Shown here one piece after another: positions 1 through 5,787 of a DNA stretch of 7,723 nucleotides. The notes beneath the pieces were generated by a model. The model did no database searches. It saw nothing but the letters and a program-made list of their open reading frames with translations, and had not been told where the DNA came from. The position numbers and the translations under genes are program-made. Source of the stretch: Hyphomicrobiales bacterium (GTDB lineage: Bacteria; Pseudomonadota; Alphaproteobacteria; Rhizobiales; Aestuariivirgaceae); assembly GCA_027067085.1 (NCBI GenBank), contig JAMOMM010000421.1:1-7723 (forward strand), given 5' to 3'. How positions within the stretch are numbered: the stretch's first letter is position 1; each line of letters starts with the position of its first letter.

Positions 1-181
1 GCTCAGCAAAATGGTTGAGTTCAGCTTGCAAGCCTTTGACGAATAGTCGCTCATCGACACCGCCATGACGAACATGAGAATTAAAATCGCAATAAGGGCA
101 TTTGGCCAAACAAAACGGCCAATGAACATAAATACCAAACCCAACATCATAGGGGCTGTGATTATGGTTTTTCAGGCCCAT
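1..181 (-). CDS. hemW: Radical SAM haem chaperone HemW, N-terminal fragment (runs off left edge)
   Basis: Only the first 60 codons are in the window; the family is usually around 380 residues. The visible part reads GIYVHWPFCLAKCPYC at residues 16-31, the HemW signature, with the radical SAM CxxxCxxC cluster ligands at Cys24, Cys28 and Cys31. HemW binds haem and a 4Fe-4S cluster and passes haem to target proteins in the cytoplasm. It was long annotated as oxygen-independent coproporphyrinogen oxidase (HemN-like), but members of this branch lack that activity. The ATG lies 6 bases after the rdgB stop, with a G-rich stretch in the rdgB tail as the likely ribosome binding site, so it is the third gene of the rph-rdgB-hemW operon. 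Distinguishing HemW from true HemN relies on the short N-terminus before the cysteines and on the rdgB context; the C-terminal domain is not visible. Confidence 0.9.
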   Translation of the reverse strand, partial: MGLKNHNHSPYDVGFGIYVHWPFCLAKCPYCDFNSHVRHGGVDERLFVKGLQAELNHFAE

Positions 182-187
182 GATTGG

Positions 188-796
188 TTAAACCCCAAAT
201 TGGGCTTGCATCAATTGTTTAAAAGCATCGGCTCGATGCGATATGGCATGTTTGGCCTGTGCCTCCATTTCGCCAAATGTAATGTCGTAGCCATCACACA
301 AAAACACAGGATCATAACCAAAGCCATTTTCACCGCGCGGCGGCCACACTAATGCACCATCAACGCGGCCCTCATAAATAACGTGTTCACCATCAGGGGT
401 TGCTAAGCACAAAGCGCAAACAAAATGGGCTTTGCGTTGGTCGGGCGTTGTTGCTCCTTTTGCCGACAATGCTTCTTCAACATTGCGCATGGCTAATGAA
501 AAGTCTTTTGTTGGCCCAGCCCAGCGAGCAGAATAAATCCCTGGGTCACCGCCTAAAGCATCAACTGCCAAACCAGAATCATCTGATAGCGCAATAAGGC
601 CAGAGGCGGTTGCTGCCGCTTGCGCTTTAATCAATGCATTGGCAGCAAAGGTTTTTCCATCTTCAACCGGTTCTGGTAAGCCAAGTTCGCCAGCTGAAAT
701 CGCTTTGATGTCAAACGGTGCGATTAAATCACCAATCTCGCGCACTTTTCCTTTGTTGTGGCTGGCAACAACCAGTTTTGACCCGCGCTCAAGCAT
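188..796 (-). CDS. rdgB: Non-canonical purine NTP pyrophosphatase (dITP/XTP pyrophosphatase, RdgB/HAM1 family)
   Basis: This enzyme hydrolyses dITP, ITP and XTP to the monophosphate and pyrophosphate, keeping deaminated purines out of DNA and RNA; it is cytoplasmic and Mg-dependent. At 202 residues it has the normal family length. Visible motifs are the nucleotide-binding ASHNKGK at 11-17, the acidic SDDSGL at 71-76 with the metal/catalytic aspartates Asp72-Asp73, PGIYSARWAG at 85-94, the GFGYDP substrate loop at 158-163, and the C-terminal ISHR at 185-188. The residue after SHR is Ala rather than the usual Gly, a minor variation. Its ATG lies inside the end of rph (8-base overlap), which implies translational coupling, and hemW follows after 6 bases. 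I see no truncation or frameshift. Confidence 0.96.
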   Translation of the reverse strand: MLERGSKLVVASHNKGKVREIGDLIAPFDIKAISAGELGLPEPVEDGKTFAANALIKAQAAATASGLIALSDDSGLAVDALGGDPGIYSARWAGPTKDFSLAMRNVEEALSAKGATTPDQRKAHFVCALCLATPDGEHVIYEGRVDGALVWPPRGENGFGYDPVFLCDGYDITFGEMEAQAKHAISHRADAFKQLMQAQFGV

Positions 797-1496
797 CGCG
801 CTGTAGTTTTGTTAGATCAACGATGGCGGTTTTGGCCAGACCCATAAGGTCCATAAATTCAGCCTCAGAAAACGGGTCAGCTTCAGCGGTGCCTTGAATC
901 TCAACAATTTTACCACTTCCAGTCATTACAAAGTTTGCATCAGTATCAGCTTGGCTGTCTTCATCATAATCAAGGTCACAAACCGCTGTACCTTTGTAGA
1001 TGCCACAAGAAATTGCGGCGACTTGATCTTTAAGAGGTGATTTTTCAATCATTTCACGTTCAAGCATCCAGTTAATGCATTCATTAAGGGCAACAAATCC
1101 ACCCGTGATTGCTGCGGTACGGGTGCCGCCATCTGCTTGAATGACATCACAATCAACGGTGATTTGGCGCTCGCCAAGAGCTTCCATATCAACAACAGCA
1201 CGTAGTGAGCGACCAATAAGACGTGAAATTTCTACGGTGCGGCCAGACTGTTTGCCAGCGGCTGCCTCGCGGCGCATCCGGCTACCTGTTGAACGTGGTA
1301 GCATGCCATATTCAGCGGTTACCCAACCTGTTCCACCACCGCGAAGCCACGGTGGAACGCGCTCTTCAAGTGACGCTGTACACAAGACATGAGTGTTACC
1401 AAATTTGACTAAACATGAACCTTCTGCATGTTTTGAAAAACCTGTTTCAAGGCTAACGGTTCTCATTTCATTATTAGCGCGTTTAGAAGGTCGCAT
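789..1496 (-). CDS. rph: Ribonuclease PH (tRNA nucleotidyltransferase)
   Basis: RNase PH is a phosphate-dependent 3'-to-5' exoribonuclease that trims tRNA precursors; it forms a hexameric ring in the cytoplasm. The product begins MRPSKR, matching the family's usual MRPSxR start. An in-frame ATG four codons upstream (at 1508) would give 239 residues. I chose the inner ATG for two reasons. A GGTGGA ribosome-binding sequence lies just before it. The phosphate-binding residues also then fall at Arg86, Thr125 and Arg126, the standard numbering of the family. Other visible blocks are LEERVPPWLRG at 43-53, GWVTAEYGMLPR at 57-68, CDVIQADGGTRT at 116-127, and the acidic DYDED at 175-179 with Asp185, likely metal ligands. 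The length of 235 residues is normal. It heads the rph-rdgB-hemW operon and is divergent from hrcA. Confidence 0.96.
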   Translation of the reverse strand: MRPSKRANNEMRTVSLETGFSKHAEGSCLVKFGNTHVLCTASLEERVPPWLRGGGTGWVTAEYGMLPRSTGSRMRREAAAGKQSGRTVEISRLIGRSLRAVVDMEALGERQITVDCDVIQADGGTRTAAITGGFVALNECINWMLEREMIEKSPLKDQVAAISCGIYKGTAVCDLDYDEDSQADTDANFVMTGSGKIVEIQGTAEADPFSEAEFMDLMGLAKTAIVDLTKLQRDA

Positions 1497-1500
1497 TTTG

Positions 1501-1506
1501 TCCACC
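1501..1506 (-). promoter_or_regulatory. Ribosome binding site that selects the inner rph start
   Basis: Read on the minus strand this is GGTGGA, 4 bases before the ATG at 1496. The outer ATG at 1508 is preceded only by an A/T-rich run with no purine-rich Shine-Dalgarno match. The site overlaps the outer ATG itself, so the two starts are probably not both used efficiently. Confidence 0.5.
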
Positions 1507-1543
1507 ATGTTGTTATAAAATAAATGTTAGATAATGTGGTGGT

Positions 1544-1572
1544 GTTTTAGCCCTGCCAGCAAAAATAGGCAA
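1544..1572 (-). promoter_or_regulatory. Candidate housekeeping-sigma promoter for the rph operon
   Basis: On the minus strand, TTGCCT (1572-1567) and TAAAAC (1549-1544) are separated by exactly 17 bases and point toward rph, leaving a leader of roughly 40 bases. Both hexamers are imperfect: 4 of 6 matches to TATAAT, and a good TTG core at the -35. The 141-bp rph/hrcA gap must hold two divergent promoters; for hrcA I found no convincing pair of hexamers. This is a by-eye call. Confidence 0.25.
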
Positions 1573-1637
1573 CAGAGCACCATTCTTTTAAATTTATTGA
1601 AAACCGTAACTTTAACCAACATTTGTTCCGAGTGAAA

Positions 1638-2702
1638 ATGAGCACCCCACAATCGCGATTTGCCAGATTAAATGATCGCTCAAAAGAAATTTTTAGAAAA
1701 TTAGTTGATGCCTATATTGAAACAGGCACGCCCGTTGGTTCGCGCACAATTTCTAAAAGCTTACCCGTAAGTCTTTCACCAGCGTCAGTCCGCAACGTGA
1801 TGTCAGACCTTGAAGAATGTGGGTTAATTTCTGCACCGCACACCAGCGCTGGGCGCATTCCAACCGAACAAGGATTGCGCTTGTTTGTTGATGCGTTTTT
1901 AGAAACAGGGCCTTTAGGTGACGATGAACGCCAGCGTATTGATGTGAAAATGGCACAGATTGACCGTGACCAATCAATGGAATCAGCCCTTTCAGAAGCA
2001 ACCAATTTATTATCTGGACTGTCTCAGTGTGCTGGCGTGATCGTAACGCCAAAGAGTAACGTACGTATCAAACATATCGAGTTTGTTCGTTTAGCAACTG
2101 GACGCGCACTGGTTGTTTTGGTGGGTGATGATGGTTCGGTTGAAAATCGTTCAATAGATATTCCGCTTGATTTCCCTCAATCAAGCCTTGATGCGGCGAC
2201 AAATTATTTCAATGCCCGTTTTCAAGGCACCACAATCATTGGTATTCAAAACAAAGTCATAACCGAACTTGATTCGATTAAACTTGAGCTTGATGTCTTA
2301 ACTGCTAAAGTGATTGAAATGGGCATTGCCACATGGGGTGGAAGCTCTGATGGCGAGCCAAAAAATTTAATTGTTCGCGGGCAGGCAAATCTTATCAATG
2401 ATGGTTCAGCCCTTGATGACCTTGAAACCATCAGGCACTTGTTTGATGACTTTGAATCAAAAAAGGAAATGCTTGAGCTACTCGGCCGTGCTGAAAAAGG
2501 CGAGGGGATGCGGATTTTCATTGGTTCGGAAAATCAATTATTCTCTCTTTCTGGCTCATCATTGATTGTATCGCCTTACCATGATGCCCATGAAAAGGTT
2601 GTTGGTGTTTTAGGTGTAATTGGTCCGACACGACTAAACTATTCGCGTATTATTCCAATGGTTGATTACACAGCAAAAATAATAGGCAAACTCATCACTT
2701 GA
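1638..2702 (+). CDS. hrcA: Heat-inducible transcription repressor HrcA
   Basis: HrcA is a dimeric DNA-binding repressor of class I heat-shock genes. In families where this is known it binds the CIRCE inverted repeat (usually before groESL) and needs GroEL to stay folded. The N-terminal winged-helix domain spans about residues 8-90, including TGTPVGSRTIS at 29-39, SPASVRNVMSDLE at 47-59 and the wing HTSAGRIPTEQG at 68-79. A GAF-like ligand/dimer domain follows, and the C-terminus carries the family block GPTRLNYSRIIPMVDY at 329-344. The length of 354 residues is typical. The frame stays open to a TTG at 1623 and a GTG at 1632. I chose the ATG at 1638 because GAGTG (1630-1634) is placed as its ribosome binding site and because the sequence before it is not family-like. 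It is divergent from rph and followed 68 bases later by grpE. I see no CIRCE sequence before it. Confidence 0.96.
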   Translation: MSTPQSRFARLNDRSKEIFRKLVDAYIETGTPVGSRTISKSLPVSLSPASVRNVMSDLEECGLISAPHTSAGRIPTEQGLRLFVDAFLETGPLGDDERQRIDVKMAQIDRDQSMESALSEATNLLSGLSQCAGVIVTPKSNVRIKHIEFVRLATGRALVVLVGDDGSVENRSIDIPLDFPQSSLDAATNYFNARFQGTTIIGIQNKVITELDSIKLELDVLTAKVIEMGIATWGGSSDGEPKNLIVRGQANLINDGSALDDLETIRHLFDDFESKKEMLELLGRAEKGEGMRIFIGSENQLFSLSGSSLIVSPYHDAHEKVVGVLGVIGPTRLNYSRIIPMVDYTAKIIGKLIT

Positions 2703-2726
2703 TTTTTGTCTCGCAAAGCCTGATAT
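2698..2726 (+). promoter_or_regulatory. Candidate sigma-32 (RpoH) heat-shock promoter for grpE
   Basis: CTTGATT (2698-2704), a 14-base spacer and CCTGATAT (2719-2726) resemble the RpoH consensus CTTGAAA-N13-17-CCCCATNT: 5 of 7 in the -35 box and all but two positions in the -10 box. The -35 element covers the hrcA stop codon. Transcription would begin around 2733, giving a leader of about 38 bases before grpE. RpoH control of grpE is well established in Proteobacteria, which makes the match more believable. The alternative reading is an extended -10 (TGATATGGT) used by the housekeeping sigma factor. Confidence 0.4.
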
Positions 2727-2760
2727 GGTCTGTTGAATTGCTGTTTTGAATTGAATTTAT

Positions 2761-2764
2761 GAGG
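2761..2764 (+). promoter_or_regulatory. Ribosome binding site that selects the grpE start
   Basis: GAGG lies 6 bases before the ATG at 2771. The upstream in-frame ATG at 2759 overlaps this site and has only an A/T-rich TTGAATT-repeat region before it, so 2771 is the better start. Confidence 0.6.
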
Positions 2765-2770
2765 CATACG

Positions 2771-3403
2771 ATGTCAAATCCTGAAACTGGTGAAAATGAA
2801 GAAGAATTGTTGGATTCTATTGAAGCGTTAGAGGCTGCAGAATTGGCTCAAGAAGAAGCCGATGAGCAAGCTTTAGCTGCCGAAGAAGCCGCAAACGGGC
2901 AAGCAGGGGTTAAAGCGCCTCCTATTGATCCTGTAGTCGCCATGAAAGAAGAAAACGCCGAACTTAAAGATAAAGTTTTACGCATAATGGCCGAAATGGA
3001 AAATCTTCGCCGCCGCACTGATCGTGAAAAATCCGAAGCAACATTATATGCGGCAACCAATTTTGCGCGTGATTTGTTGCCTGTTGCTGACAGTCTTGGC
3101 ATGGCGCTTTCCAGCATGGATGAAGAAGCGCGTGAAAAAGCCGATGATGCGGTGAAAAACCTGATGGTTGGTTTGGATCTTACACAGCGTGAATTTTTAA
3201 ATGCTTTACACAAGCATAACATTACTAAACTGGAACCGTTGGGTGAAAAGTTTGACCCCCATTTTCACCAAGCAATGTTTGAAGTCCCTGATCCAAATGC
3301 GATCAACGGCACCGTTGCTCAGGTTGTTCAGGCTGGATACTCCATTGGCGATCGCGTGTTGCGTCCAGCAATGGTTGGTGTTGTTAAGTCTGATAAAAAA
3401 TAA
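2771..3403 (+). CDS. grpE: Nucleotide exchange factor GrpE (DnaK co-chaperone)
   Basis: GrpE is a homodimer that releases ADP from DnaK/Hsp70, driving the DnaK-DnaJ folding cycle in the cytoplasm. The product is 210 residues. Residues 1-45 are very acidic and Ala/Glu-rich, the disordered tail typical of the family. A long helical/coiled-coil segment follows (about 57-100, with MENLRRRTDRE at 76-86). The C-terminal beta-domain contains the GrpE signature: LEPLGEKFDPHFHQAMFEV at 154-172 and QAGYSIGDRVLRPAMVGV at 187-204. The start was set by the GAGG ribosome binding site; a start 12 bases upstream is possible. It sits 68 bases after hrcA and could be co-transcribed or use its own RpoH-like promoter. 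dnaK and dnaJ are not in the window. A strong hairpin terminator follows directly. Confidence 0.97.
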   Translation: MSNPETGENEEELLDSIEALEAAELAQEEADEQALAAEEAANGQAGVKAPPIDPVVAMKEENAELKDKVLRIMAEMENLRRRTDREKSEATLYAATNFARDLLPVADSLGMALSSMDEEAREKADDAVKNLMVGLDLTQREFLNALHKHNITKLEPLGEKFDPHFHQAMFEVPDPNAINGTVAQVVQAGYSIGDRVLRPAMVGVVKSDKK

Positions 3404-3408
3404 AAATC

Positions 3409-3456
3409 TCCAGCACCATTTCTTACTTTGATAAATGGTGCTGGAATTTGTTTTTT
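3409..3456. terminator. Bidirectional intrinsic terminator between convergent grpE and the lipoprotein gene
   Basis: The arms TCCAGCACCATTT (3409-3421) and AAATGGTGCTGGA (3433-3445) form a perfect 13-bp stem around an 11-base loop. On the plus strand it is followed by a T-rich tract (TTTG then six Ts to 3456). On the minus strand the A-rich bases at 3395-3406 supply a U-tract of similar quality. The two genes converge with only 61 bases between their stop codons, so one structure can end both. Confidence 0.9.
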
Positions 3457-3464
3457 AGTAAAGC

Positions 3465-4673
3465 CTAAAACCCAAATTGGAATTTAGCAGGCGGGTTGGC
3501 CGTAACTTGTGTACCTGACGATGTAATTTCCAAAATGGCGAGCCCACGTTCAATGCGTCCATCTGGGCGGAAGCGGAACAAACCGTTTACGCCATTGTAA
3601 CCTTGCGGGTTGGTAATTTGCTGTGGTGTGAAGCGTGTACCAACTGGTGACTTTGCAAAGGCAATGGCTAGCGATAATGCATCGTAAGCCAAGCTGGCCA
3701 CACGTGGCGGATTGGTTTGGTAACTTGCCGCATAGCGTTGGTTAAATGCATTTACCTGTTGTGGAGATACACCAGCATACCAGCCACCAAAGGCAAGCGG
3801 TGTACCGTTGGTAACGGGGCTGTCCCACAAACCTGTACCCAAAACTTTAGCCGATTTATTAGAAAATCCAGCCTGAGAAAGAGCGGCTCCAATTGCGCGC
3901 AAGTTTTGCCCGCCCTCTGGAATAAACACAGCTTGGGCTGGGTTGGTTTGAGAATTTACTGCCCGAGCAATGCGGGCCGCTGCTGAAGATAAGTTCTGGC
4001 CATTGCGATTAAAGTGTTCAATGCCAATAATTTTGATGCCTAAGCGAGCCGTAGATGCTTTTAGGGCTTTTTCGATAACGGCGCCATATTGAGAACGCGG
4101 TAATAAAGCAACTAAGGACGTGATGCCTTTTTTCGATGAATGGCGCAAGACGTTACTGACTTCTTCTTCTGGTAAAAAGCTCATCAAATACACACCAGGG
4201 CGAGCAACAGCACTGACCGATGAAAAAGCAATAACTGGAATGTTTCTTGCTTTTGCAATGGGCGCAACAGCTGCAACTTCACTACCAAACAATGGCCCCA
4301 AAATAATTTCTGCACCTTCATCAATTGCCGCTTGAGCTTGTGCCGCAGCAGTCTGGGCATTACCACCAGTATCTTTTGTAATCAGAATAATGCTGGATTT
4401 TCCTGCTTCAAGCAGGGCCATTTCAGCAGCTCGCTTCATTGATGAAGCAACGCTCGCCATTTTCCCTGAAGCACTTAAAGGTAATAAAAGGGCGATTTTT
4501 GCTTGCGTGACTTGTTGCGGGGCAGAGTTGTTAAACCCGCCTTGTGACCCGCCGCCGTCAAACATGCCGCCTAAATTTCCACCACTACAAGCCGCTAATA
4601 CTAGCGCAATTGCAGAAAACAGCGCCCATTTTACTGGTTTTGATAATTGATTAACGATGAAATTGCCGAACAT
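3465..4673 (-). CDS. Penicillin-binding protein activator-type lipoprotein (periplasmic-binding-protein fold, LpoA C-domain-like)
   Basis: From the chosen ATG the product is 402 residues with a lipoprotein signal: Lys12 and Lys15, a hydrophobic core at 16-28, and lipobox LAAC with the lipidated cysteine at Cys29. Ser at the next position does not suggest retention in the inner membrane. A Gly/Asn-rich linker (31-50) leads to a type I periplasmic-binding fold: KIALLLPLS at 59-67, LGPLFGS at 125-131, and FRFRPDGRIERGL at 366-378, typical of Leu/Ile/Val-binding-protein relatives. Proteins of this kind beside rsmI are annotated as penicillin-binding protein activators, by analogy with E. coli LpoA, which stimulates PBP1A. 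The TPR domain found in E. coli LpoA is absent, so the role is inferred and an amino-acid-binding role cannot be excluded. The frame stays open upstream to an ATG at 4805, but that would put 44 extra residues before the signal peptide. No strong ribosome binding site marks 4673; a GTG two codons earlier is an alternative. It is divergent from rsmI. Confidence 0.85.
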   Translation of the reverse strand: MFGNFIVNQLSKPVKWALFSAIALVLAACSGGNLGGMFDGGGSQGGFNNSAPQQVTQAKIALLLPLSASGKMASVASSMKRAAEMALLEAGKSSIILITKDTGGNAQTAAAQAQAAIDEGAEIILGPLFGSEVAAVAPIAKARNIPVIAFSSVSAVARPGVYLMSFLPEEEVSNVLRHSSKKGITSLVALLPRSQYGAVIEKALKASTARLGIKIIGIEHFNRNGQNLSSAAARIARAVNSQTNPAQAVFIPEGGQNLRAIGAALSQAGFSNKSAKVLGTGLWDSPVTNGTPLAFGGWYAGVSPQQVNAFNQRYAASYQTNPPRVASLAYDALSLAIAFAKSPVGTRFTPQQITNPQGYNGVNGLFRFRPDGRIERGLAILEITSSGTQVTANPPAKFQFGF

Positions 4674-4675
4674 TT

Positions 4676-4716
4676 TCACTATTTGATCCACGTTTGCCCC
4701 GCTTTGATCACTATTT
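4676..4716. repeat. Short direct repeats just upstream of the lipoprotein start
   Basis: TTTGATC occurs at 4682-4688 and 4703-4709 (21 bases apart, about two helical turns), and CACTATTT at 4677-4684 and 4709-4716 (32 bases apart). If 4673 is the true start, these repeats lie in the leader immediately before it. They could be protein-binding half-sites or a chance result of A/T-rich sequence. Confidence 0.3.
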
Positions 4717-4792
4717 AAACCCAACCATCGCCCATCTAAATGGCAAAAGTTTGAAATTCCCACACTACTAATAACAGCTTTTATGATAAACA

Positions 4793-4810
4793 TTTCGTTA
4801 ATCAACGAAA
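4793..4810. promoter_or_regulatory. Hyphenated palindrome, operator-like, in the lipoprotein/rsmI divergent region
   Basis: TTTCGTTAATCAACGAAA has perfect 7-base arms (4793-4799 and 4804-4810) around AATC. It has the size of a dimeric regulator's operator and lies between two divergent genes. No T-run follows on either strand, so it is not a terminator. On the minus strand, TTGATT within it, 16 bases from TAAAAG, could be a -35 element for the lipoprotein gene. The regulator is unknown. Confidence 0.35.
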
Positions 4811-4859
4811 ATCATCTTGCTGAATCACCAGATGTGTTGCCACTTTTTGTAAAATAACA

Positions 4860-4877
4860 AAATAGAAAACTCTATTT
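4860..4877 (+). repeat. Inverted repeat abutting the rsmI start codon
   Basis: AAATAGA (4860-4866) and TCTATTT (4871-4877) are perfect 7-base arms around AAAC, ending one base before the ATG. With one G-C pair the RNA hairpin would be weak. It occupies the place where a Shine-Dalgarno sequence would be expected, and none is visible. Confidence 0.4.
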
Positions 4878-4878
4878 C

Positions 4879-5787
4879 ATGTCGCAAGCTTTATCAGATA
4901 GCCCCACTTTTTTTATAGAGGGGCAAAAATTCACGGCACCACCTTGCGCTCAAGGTTTGCATATTGTTGCAACACCAATAGGCAACTTAGCCGATATTAC
5001 CCTTAGGGCATTACAGCTTTTAGCCAGTGCTGATATAATTATGTGCGAAGATACTCGTATCACCTCACGATTGTTGCAGCGTTATCAGATTTCAACGCCC
5101 TTAAAGCCATACCATGACCATAATGGTGATCGGGTTCGGCCAAAAGTTATAGAAGCCATACAGGCAGGAAAATCTATCGTATTGGTGTCAGATGCTGGCA
5201 CCCCATTGGTATCTGATCCAGGATTTAAACTGGTTTCAAAAATGCGCGAAATGGATTTACCCGTTCACATGGCCCCTGGCCCCTCAGCACCGATTATGGC
5301 TTTGGCTCTATCGGGGTTTCCAAGTGATACTTTTCAGTTCGTTGGTTTTTTGCCACCCAAATCTGGCGCGCGGAAAAAGGTTTTGCAATCTCTTAATGTC
5401 TATCATGGTGTTAGCTTGGTGTTTGAAAGCCCTAAGAGAATTCAATCTTGTTTGGCTGACATGGTTGAAGAAATGCCACTTGCTCAACTATCAATTTCTC
5501 GCGAACTTACAAAGCGTTATGAGGAAGTTTTAAGGGGAACGGCGCAAGAGTTATTGGATCAAATAAAACAACGTGACGGCATAAAGGGTGAAATTACCAT
5601 TGCCATTTTTCCACCCCGCGGTAAGGAATACCAACCCGATGATAGCGTTGTGGTTGAAGCTTTAACTCAGGCGGCTAAAACAATGTCGGCGGCAAAAGCA
5701 GCCCACGAAGTGGCCCAAAATTATGGATTGAAAAAGCGCGATTTATACAACCAAGCTATCACCATAAAAGCTGAGCTAAAAAAGTGA
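4879..5787 (+). CDS. rsmI: 16S rRNA (cytidine-1402-2'-O)-methyltransferase RsmI
   Basis: RsmI uses S-adenosylmethionine to 2'-O-methylate C1402 in the decoding centre of 16S rRNA; RsmH adds the partner N4 methyl group. The SAM-binding tetrapyrrole-methylase fold shows VATPIGNLADITLRA at 30-44, CEDTR at 56-60, VSDAGTPLVSDPG at 103-115, APGPSA at 132-137 and FVGFLP at 154-159. RELTKRYEE follows in the C-terminal half, and the last ~40 residues form the helical tail ending near KKRDLYNQAI. At 302 residues it is slightly longer than E. coli RsmI because of about 25 extra residues before the core. ESPKR at 183-187 has Lys where His is common, a small departure. No Shine-Dalgarno sequence precedes the ATG; an inverted repeat sits there. 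It overlaps yraN by 4 bases (GTGA) and begins the rsmI-yraN-gshB operon. Confidence 0.96.
   Translation: MSQALSDSPTFFIEGQKFTAPPCAQGLHIVATPIGNLADITLRALQLLASADIIMCEDTRITSRLLQRYQISTPLKPYHDHNGDRVRPKVIEAIQAGKSIVLVSDAGTPLVSDPGFKLVSKMREMDLPVHMAPGPSAPIMALALSGFPSDTFQFVGFLPPKSGARKKVLQSLNVYHGVSLVFESPKRIQSCLADMVEEMPLAQLSISRELTKRYEEVLRGTAQELLDQIKQRDGIKGEITIAIFPPRGKEYQPDDSVVVEALTQAAKTMSAAKAAHEVAQNYGLKKRDLYNQAITIKAELKK

Noticed and set aside
65..352. Plus-strand open frame of 95 codons over hemW and the end of rdgB
   Set aside because: It is antisense to two clearly recognised genes, and its product resembles no known protein.
1141..1408. Two plus-strand open frames antisense to rph
   Set aside because: They lie fully within the conserved rph coding region, have no ribosome binding site and have no recognisable product.
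1623..1637. TTG and GTG starts upstream of the hrcA ATG
   Set aside because: They are rare starts without a better ribosome binding site; GAGTG is positioned for the ATG at 1638.
2848..3222. Minus-strand open frame of 124 codons inside grpE
   Set aside because: It is an antisense shadow of the Glu/Ala-rich grpE codons; the Ser/Ala-rich product is a composition artefact.
4822..4826. GAATC (CcrM-type GANTC methylation site) in the rsmI upstream region
   Set aside because: A single site with four fixed bases is expected by chance every few hundred bases; there is no cluster and no clear overlap with a promoter.
5192..5533. Plus-strand 113-codon frame inside rsmI in another frame
   Set aside because: It overlaps the conserved core of RsmI out of frame; the hydrophobic, Trp/Leu-rich product looks like a shifted-frame translation.
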